Below, in pieces: positions 60,077-64,000 of a stretch of DNA of 64,000 bases (positions within the stretch are counted from its first letter, which is position 1; the number at the start of each line of letters is the position of its first letter). This DNA comes from an uncultured Dorea sp. Its GTDB lineage: Bacteria; Bacillota; Clostridia; Lachnospirales; Lachnospiraceae. The notes under the pieces were generated by a model, which was not told the DNA's origin, searched no databases, and saw only the letters and a program-made list of their open reading frames with translations. The translations under genes and the position numbers were made by a program. Location: positions 114,422 through 178,421 of the forward strand of contig CAJTVY010000001.1 of assembly GCA_910579925.1 (NCBI GenBank), read 5' to 3'.

Positions 60077-61930
60077 ATGAAATTTACTTTTGAGAATTGC
60101 AGTAAGATTAAATTGATCATATGGGATCTGGATGAAACTTTTTGGAATGGAACGCTGTCAGATCATGGGACAGAACCAGTTCCTGTTCCGACGAATTGTG
60201 AGTTGGTCAGGAAACTTGCAGCCAGAGGAATTATCAGCGCTGTGTGTTCTAAAAATGATAAAAAGCAGGCAGAAGACAAATTAAGGGAGCTGCGGGTAGC
60301 GGATTATTTTGTATTCAATTCTATTGATTGGAACCCCAAAGGGCCTAGAATTCAGAGAATGATTTCGGATATGGCTCTTAGACCGTCTAATGTTTTGTTT
60401 CTTGATGATAATGCCTCAAATCTTGCTGAAGCTGAGTTTGTTATGCCGGAATTAATGGTTGCTTCTCCTTCGATAATCCCTGAATTATTCAGAATTGCAG
60501 ATGCGCTTGGAAAGCATGACTCTCAGTTATCGCGGCTTAAGCAATATAAGATTCTTGAGGAAAAACGGAAAGATGCACAAGAGTATTTGTCAAATTACGA
60601 ATTTTTGAAGAGCAGTAATATTAAAATTGTTTTCAAAAATCTTTGTCATGACGTTATTGGGCGTATCGCAGAACTTATTCAAAGATCCAATCAGTTGAAT
60701 TTCACTAAAAAAAGGATTGGAGAAGCTGAACTGGTATCTTTGATGAATGATGAAAACTACAAACTGGGGTATGTGACGGTATTTGATGATTATGGGAAAT
60801 ATGGCATAGTAGGTTTTTATGCACTTGACAAAAAAGCAAATAAGCTTGAGCATTTCCTGTTTTCATGCCGTACTATGGGAATGGGAATTGAACAGTATGT
60901 TTATGCAACGTTGGGATATCCGGATATAACGATAGTTGAACCGGTGTCAGGGAATATCACCAGAACAGAGGGGGCGCCTGATTATATTGAAAGAATGGAT
61001 CCCCAGGATGAGGCGCCTGGCGTGGATGGTGATGATAAGCGGACATTATCTGTTTTACTTAAGGGACCTTGCGATCTTGAAGTGATGGCTTCATACATAG
61101 AAGGCGGAGATGTTCTTCTTGATAAAGAATTCAATTTTGTAGACAATAATGGAAACCAGGCAGATTATTTTAACCATCTCGTAAACATCCTTAGCGCTGC
61201 TTCTCCAGATAAAGATTTTATAGATGGATTATGCGGGCGTTTTTCATTTGTATCAAAAGAAGCCTTTCGTACACAATTATTTTCGGGGAAATATGACGTT
61301 ATCTGCTTATCGCCTTTGATGGATGCCACATTAGCTGTATTTTCAGATGATAAAGGAGATGAATTTGCGTACGGATTATATTCTAAGCCTCTGTCGGAGA
61401 GGAAATATCATAAAGAATATCTGGATAAGCAGATCATGACGGCTAGAAATTCATTTGCTGAAAATGAACTCGAAAGGTTTTCCCGAGAATTCAGACAAAT
61501 TGATTATACGCCGGAGATGATAGCGGAAAATCTTTATAAAGTAATAGATCTGGTCCGCAGTGCTAATAAAAACACAGTAATTGTGATCCTGCTTCTTGCA
61601 GAACTTCCGTATACGTCTGATGATCCCAGATATTTAGCTGCATTTTCGAATAAAGATATAATACATAAGGCAATCAATGATGAAATCCGAAAAAGATTTT
61701 CTGGAATGGAATACATGTATTTGCTTGATGTAAATAAATATATCAGATCACAGTCGGACTATTTCGATCATATTAATCATTATTCAAAATATGTATATTT
61801 TGAAATGGCACAAGAATTCAGAAAATTTATGGAAACTCTTAGTAGTGCCAACATTAAAACATCCTCCAGATTAAAGGCTGCATATCAGAATATAAAACGA
61901 ATGATATATAAAAAAATATTTGTAAGGTGA
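60077..61930 (+). CDS. FkbH-like HAD protein fused to an SGNH-like domain
   Basis: A 617-residue protein of three parts. Residues 1-130 are a HAD-IIIC domain: IWDLDETFWNGTL (nucleophile Asp and acid/base Asp) and VLFLDDNASNLAEAE. Residues ~170-310 look like the acyltransferase (GNAT-like) half of FkbH proteins, with YGIVGFYALD and CRTMGMGIEQYV. From ~residue 325 the sequence resembles an SGNH/GDSL-type region, ending with SDYFDHINHYSKYVY, similar to the Asp-x-x-His end of such domains. FkbH proteins load glyceryl or lactyl groups for transfer; here it may modify polymer sugars with an acyl or glyceryl group. No acyl carrier gene is seen. Confidence 0.75.
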   Translation: MKFTFENCSKIKLIIWDLDETFWNGTLSDHGTEPVPVPTNCELVRKLAARGIISAVCSKNDKKQAEDKLRELRVADYFVFNSIDWNPKGPRIQRMISDMALRPSNVLFLDDNASNLAEAEFVMPELMVASPSIIPELFRIADALGKHDSQLSRLKQYKILEEKRKDAQEYLSNYEFLKSSNIKIVFKNLCHDVIGRIAELIQRSNQLNFTKKRIGEAELVSLMNDENYKLGYVTVFDDYGKYGIVGFYALDKKANKLEHFLFSCRTMGMGIEQYVYATLGYPDITIVEPVSGNITRTEGAPDYIERMDPQDEAPGVDGDDKRTLSVLLKGPCDLEVMASYIEGGDVLLDKEFNFVDNNGNQADYFNHLVNILSAASPDKDFIDGLCGRFSFVSKEAFRTQLFSGKYDVICLSPLMDATLAVFSDDKGDEFAYGLYSKPLSERKYHKEYLDKQIMTARNSFAENELERFSREFRQIDYTPEMIAENLYKVIDLVRSANKNTVIVILLLAELPYTSDDPRYLAAFSNKDIIHKAINDEIRKRFSGMEYMYLLDVNKYIRSQSDYFDHINHYSKYVYFEMAQEFRKFMETLSSANIKTSSRLKAAYQNIKRMIYKKIFVR

Positions 61931-62012
61931 ATCGTATCCGGTACAGCCGCAAGCATATATTTTTGATTATGAAAGAACTATAAAATGACTTTTAAGATGA
62001 CCGCTCTTGTAG

Positions 62013-62018
62013 TATAAT
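62013..62018 (+). promoter_or_regulatory. -10 element of the SufC/SufB-like operon
   Basis: TATAAT at 62013-62018 with a weak -35 (TTTTAA at 61990-61995, 17-nt spacing). It is followed by the small dyad ATTCCA-ATGAAA-TGGAAT, which could bind a regulator. Confidence 0.5.
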
Positions 62019-62067
62019 ATTCCAATGAAATGGAATCATTGATGAGAAGAAAAGGAGCGTAGAGGAT

Positions 62068-62790
62068 ATGCTTGAAGTTAAGAACCTGACATTCAAGGTG
62101 AATGAAAACGGAATAGAAAGAAGTATCGTGAAGAATATCAGCTTCCATGTAGAAGATGGCGAGATGCTGGTAATCACCGGGCCGAACGGCGGCGGAAAAT
62201 CGACACTTGCCAAGGTGCTCATGGGAATCGAGGAGGCGGACGAAGGGCAGATTATACTGGACGGGGAGGATGTTACATCTTATGACATCAACCACCGGGC
62301 GAATGCCGGGATTGGCTTTGCATTCCAGCAGCCGCCAAGGTTCAAGGGCATGACGGTCATCCGCCTGCTATCCCTGGCGGCAGGACGGGAACTGAAAGAG
62401 CCGGAATGCTGCGGGCTGTTAAGCAGGGTAGGTCTTTGCGCCCAGGAATATGTGAGAAGAGAGGTGGATGGAACCCTGTCCGGCGGTGAGATGAAGCGTC
62501 TGGAGATTGCCACTGTTCTTGCGAAGCCGCATAAACTCTGTATCTTTGACGAACCCGAGGCCGGAATCGACCTTTGGAGTTTTTCTATGCTGATTCAGGA
62601 ATTTGAGAAGATCCATAGTAAGAAGGCAGAGAGTCTGATTCTGATTTCTCACCAGGAACGTATTATTCGAATGGCGGACAGGATCATGGTCATTGAGAAC
62701 GGGACGATCAAAGCGGCAGGCCCAAGAGACGAGATTCTTCCAACTTTATTAAAAGACGAAGGCGCCTGCTCCTGTATGAATCGGGAATAG
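62068..62790 (+). CDS. SufC/SmsC-type Fe-S assembly ATPase
   Basis: A 240-residue ABC ATPase of the SufC type. Walker A is GPNGGGKST, the signature is LSGGEMKRLEIATVL and Walker B is LCIFDEPEAGIDLW, the DEPEAG variant seen in SufC-like proteins. FAFQQPPRFKGM replaces the usual Q loop region. It forms a complex with the SufB-like product of the next gene and drives scaffold changes during Fe-S cluster assembly. AAAGGAG precedes the ATG. No sufS, sufU or sufE gene is adjacent. Confidence 0.9.
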   Translation: MLEVKNLTFKVNENGIERSIVKNISFHVEDGEMLVITGPNGGGKSTLAKVLMGIEEADEGQIILDGEDVTSYDINHRANAGIGFAFQQPPRFKGMTVIRLLSLAAGRELKEPECCGLLSRVGLCAQEYVRREVDGTLSGGEMKRLEIATVLAKPHKLCIFDEPEAGIDLWSFSMLIQEFEKIHSKKAESLILISHQERIIRMADRIMVIENGTIKAAGPRDEILPTLLKDEGACSCMNRE

Positions 62791-62837
62791 GTGAATCAGA
62801 GCAGGCAGGCAATGGGGATAGGAAGGAGCGAATAAGG

Positions 62838-63764
62838 ATGAGTCTATTGGACAAGATTACGGAAAAGATACTGCAGAAGATAGATGGCGAAGGATTCCGG
62901 CAGGAAGGTGCGTTCAATCTGAGGCATAACGGCATCGCACTCTGTCATGGTGACAGCGAGCATATTAAGATTAAGAAGAAGGAAGATCAGCAGGGGATTG
63001 ATATTTTCATAGACGGACAGACGAAAGGAGAGCAGGTGCATATTCCTGTGGTAGTGGACGCTTCCGGAATGCAGGATGTAGTCTACAATGATTTTTATGT
63101 TGCCGAAGGGGCAGAGGTGACCATTGTTGCGGGCTGTGGGATTCATAACAGCGGCTGCAACGAGAGCCGCCATGACGGGATTCATTCTTTCCATGTAGGG
63201 AAAGGCGCCAATGTGCGTTATGAGGAAAAGCATTACGGGGAAGGGGAAGGTTCCGGAGCGAAGGTTCTGAATCCGGTTACGAAGATTTATCTGGAAGAGG
63301 ATGCAGTGTTTACCCTGGATACGGTGCAGATTAAAGGCGTGGATTCCACGGTAAGGGAGACGGACGTGGAGATGGGGCGTAATTCTAAGCTGTATGTGGT
63401 GGAGAAATTAATGACTCATGACAACCAGTCGGCGGAATCGAATATGGAAGTTAAGATGAACGGAGAAGGAAGTTCTGCGCAGATAATTTCAAGGTCGGTT
63501 GCTAAGGGGAAGTCTAAGCAGATTTTCCATCCAAAGGCGGTGGGAAATGCAGGCTGCCATGCCCATGTGCAGTGCGATTCTATTATTATGGATCATGCAC
63601 AGGTCAGTTCCATCCCAGAAGTTAATGCGAGGCATCTGGATGCCGCCATTATCCACGAGGCGGCAATCGGGCGGATTAATGATGAACAGCTTGTGAAACT
63701 GCGTACGCTGGGAATGACGGAGGAAGAAGCGGAAGGAGTTATTATTGAGAATTTTTTAAATTAG
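62838..63764 (+). CDS. SufB/SufD-like scaffold protein (SmsB type)
   Basis: A 308-residue protein, much shorter than SufB (~470) or SufD (~430). It consists mainly of the right-handed beta-helix core, with VVDASGMQDVVYNDFYVAEGAEVTIV, then NPVTKIYLEEDAVF and the conserved C-terminal helical segment LDAAIIHEAAIGRINDEQL. Cys residues in GCGIHNSGCNESRHDGIHS may be cluster ligands. It acts as the scaffold for Fe-S cluster building with the ATPase. AGGAGCG lies upstream of the start. Confidence 0.9.
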   Translation: MSLLDKITEKILQKIDGEGFRQEGAFNLRHNGIALCHGDSEHIKIKKKEDQQGIDIFIDGQTKGEQVHIPVVVDASGMQDVVYNDFYVAEGAEVTIVAGCGIHNSGCNESRHDGIHSFHVGKGANVRYEEKHYGEGEGSGAKVLNPVTKIYLEEDAVFTLDTVQIKGVDSTVRETDVEMGRNSKLYVVEKLMTHDNQSAESNMEVKMNGEGSSAQIISRSVAKGKSKQIFHPKAVGNAGCHAHVQCDSIIMDHAQVSSIPEVNARHLDAAIIHEAAIGRINDEQLVKLRTLGMTEEEAEGVIIENFLN

Positions 63765-63953
63765 AGGTTCGTATGGAACATGGCGGTTTGTCTGAACGGT
63801 AACGATATACAGGATGAAAATGAATTTAGGCTTTGCACTTTTTTCACGGATGTGCCCGGCAGTTATGCGGTCGAACGGGAAATCACGGTAGAGTTCGATA
63901 AGTTCACATAGGTGTGCGAATTGGATTTGGGTATTTTGTACAAAAGGGTACAT
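63756..63953 (-). CDS. Possible small protein on the minus strand at the window end
   Basis: A 65-codon frame starting MYPFVQNTQIQFAHLCEL, with AAGGAG 7 nt before its ATG on the minus strand, a very good start signal. It runs into the last codons of the SufB-like gene. A 43-codon frame also exists on the plus strand here (63780-63911), so coding strand is uncertain. No similarity is recognised. The rest of 63765-64000 shows no other gene. Confidence 0.3.
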   Translation of the reverse strand: MYPFVQNTQIQFAHLCELIELYRDFPFDRITAGHIREKSAKPKFIFILYIVTVQTNRHVPYEPLI

Positions 63954-64000
63954 TATATACTCCTTGTTTTATTATTTTTATATTTTCACAAATGCCCGTA

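Overview
The window reads as a chromosomal segment of an anaerobic, low-to-mid GC member of the Clostridia, most likely a gut Lachnospiraceae. The signs are strong AGGAGG ribosome binding sites, rubrerythrin, a Csp-like subtilase, a DUF3842 protein, a nickel/cobalt ECF transporter beside larB, LoaP-type control of an exopolysaccharide operon, and a two-gene SufC/SufB-like iron-sulfur module. No rRNA, tRNA or CRISPR array is visible.

Layout. 0-7 kb holds a LytTR response regulator (5' end outside the window) with its GHKL sensor kinase, a charged hypothetical protein, a family 2 glycosyltransferase, rubrerythrin and an S8 protease. 7.2-24.3 kb is an accessory, defence-rich region. It contains a RADAR pair (RdrA ATPase and RdrB adenosine deaminase), a sortase-type surface protein, a DUF262/HNH (GmrSD-like) nuclease on the minus strand, a MATE exporter and a hypothetical gene bracketed by a 33-nt imperfect inverted repeat, a 1058-residue HD plus Hsp90-like ATPase protein whose 3' half differs in base composition, and a GNAT acetyltransferase. 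24.4-28.5 kb holds a DUF3842 gene and a structured leader followed by larB, nikMN/cbiM, cbiQ and cbiO. 28.5-30.5 kb is a TetR regulator with an MFS exporter and matching operators.

30.6-32.0 kb is a small three-gene unit: an ADP-ribosyltransferase-like frame without a recognisable start codon, an 81-residue protein and a SecB-like chaperone. The arrangement resembles a toxin-antitoxin-chaperone module. 32.0-49.0 kb is a long co-directional catabolic locus: M42 and PepV-type peptidases, GH38 alpha-mannosidase, an FCD/GntR regulator, a PLP lyase, GH36 alpha-galactosidase, a Gfo/Idh oxidoreductase and a complete family 5 (Dpp/Opp-type) ABC importer. It may serve uptake and breakdown of glycosylated peptides or oligosaccharides.

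49.0-62.0 kb begins with an aspartyl-tRNA synthetase remnant behind a promoter, a short Asp-Asp-Asp leader ORF and a hairpin. It continues with paired AT-rich hairpins, a LoaP antiterminator and an exopolysaccharide operon: truncated DegT aminotransferase, phosphoglycosyl transferase, two GT4 enzymes, UDP-galactopyranose mutase, Wzy-like polymerase, UDP-sugar dehydrogenase, Wzx flippase and an FkbH-like/SGNH-like fusion. Four consecutive 4-bp ATGA overlaps mark tight translational coupling. The window closes with a SufC/SufB-like pair that fits the minimal SMS (SmsCB) architecture.
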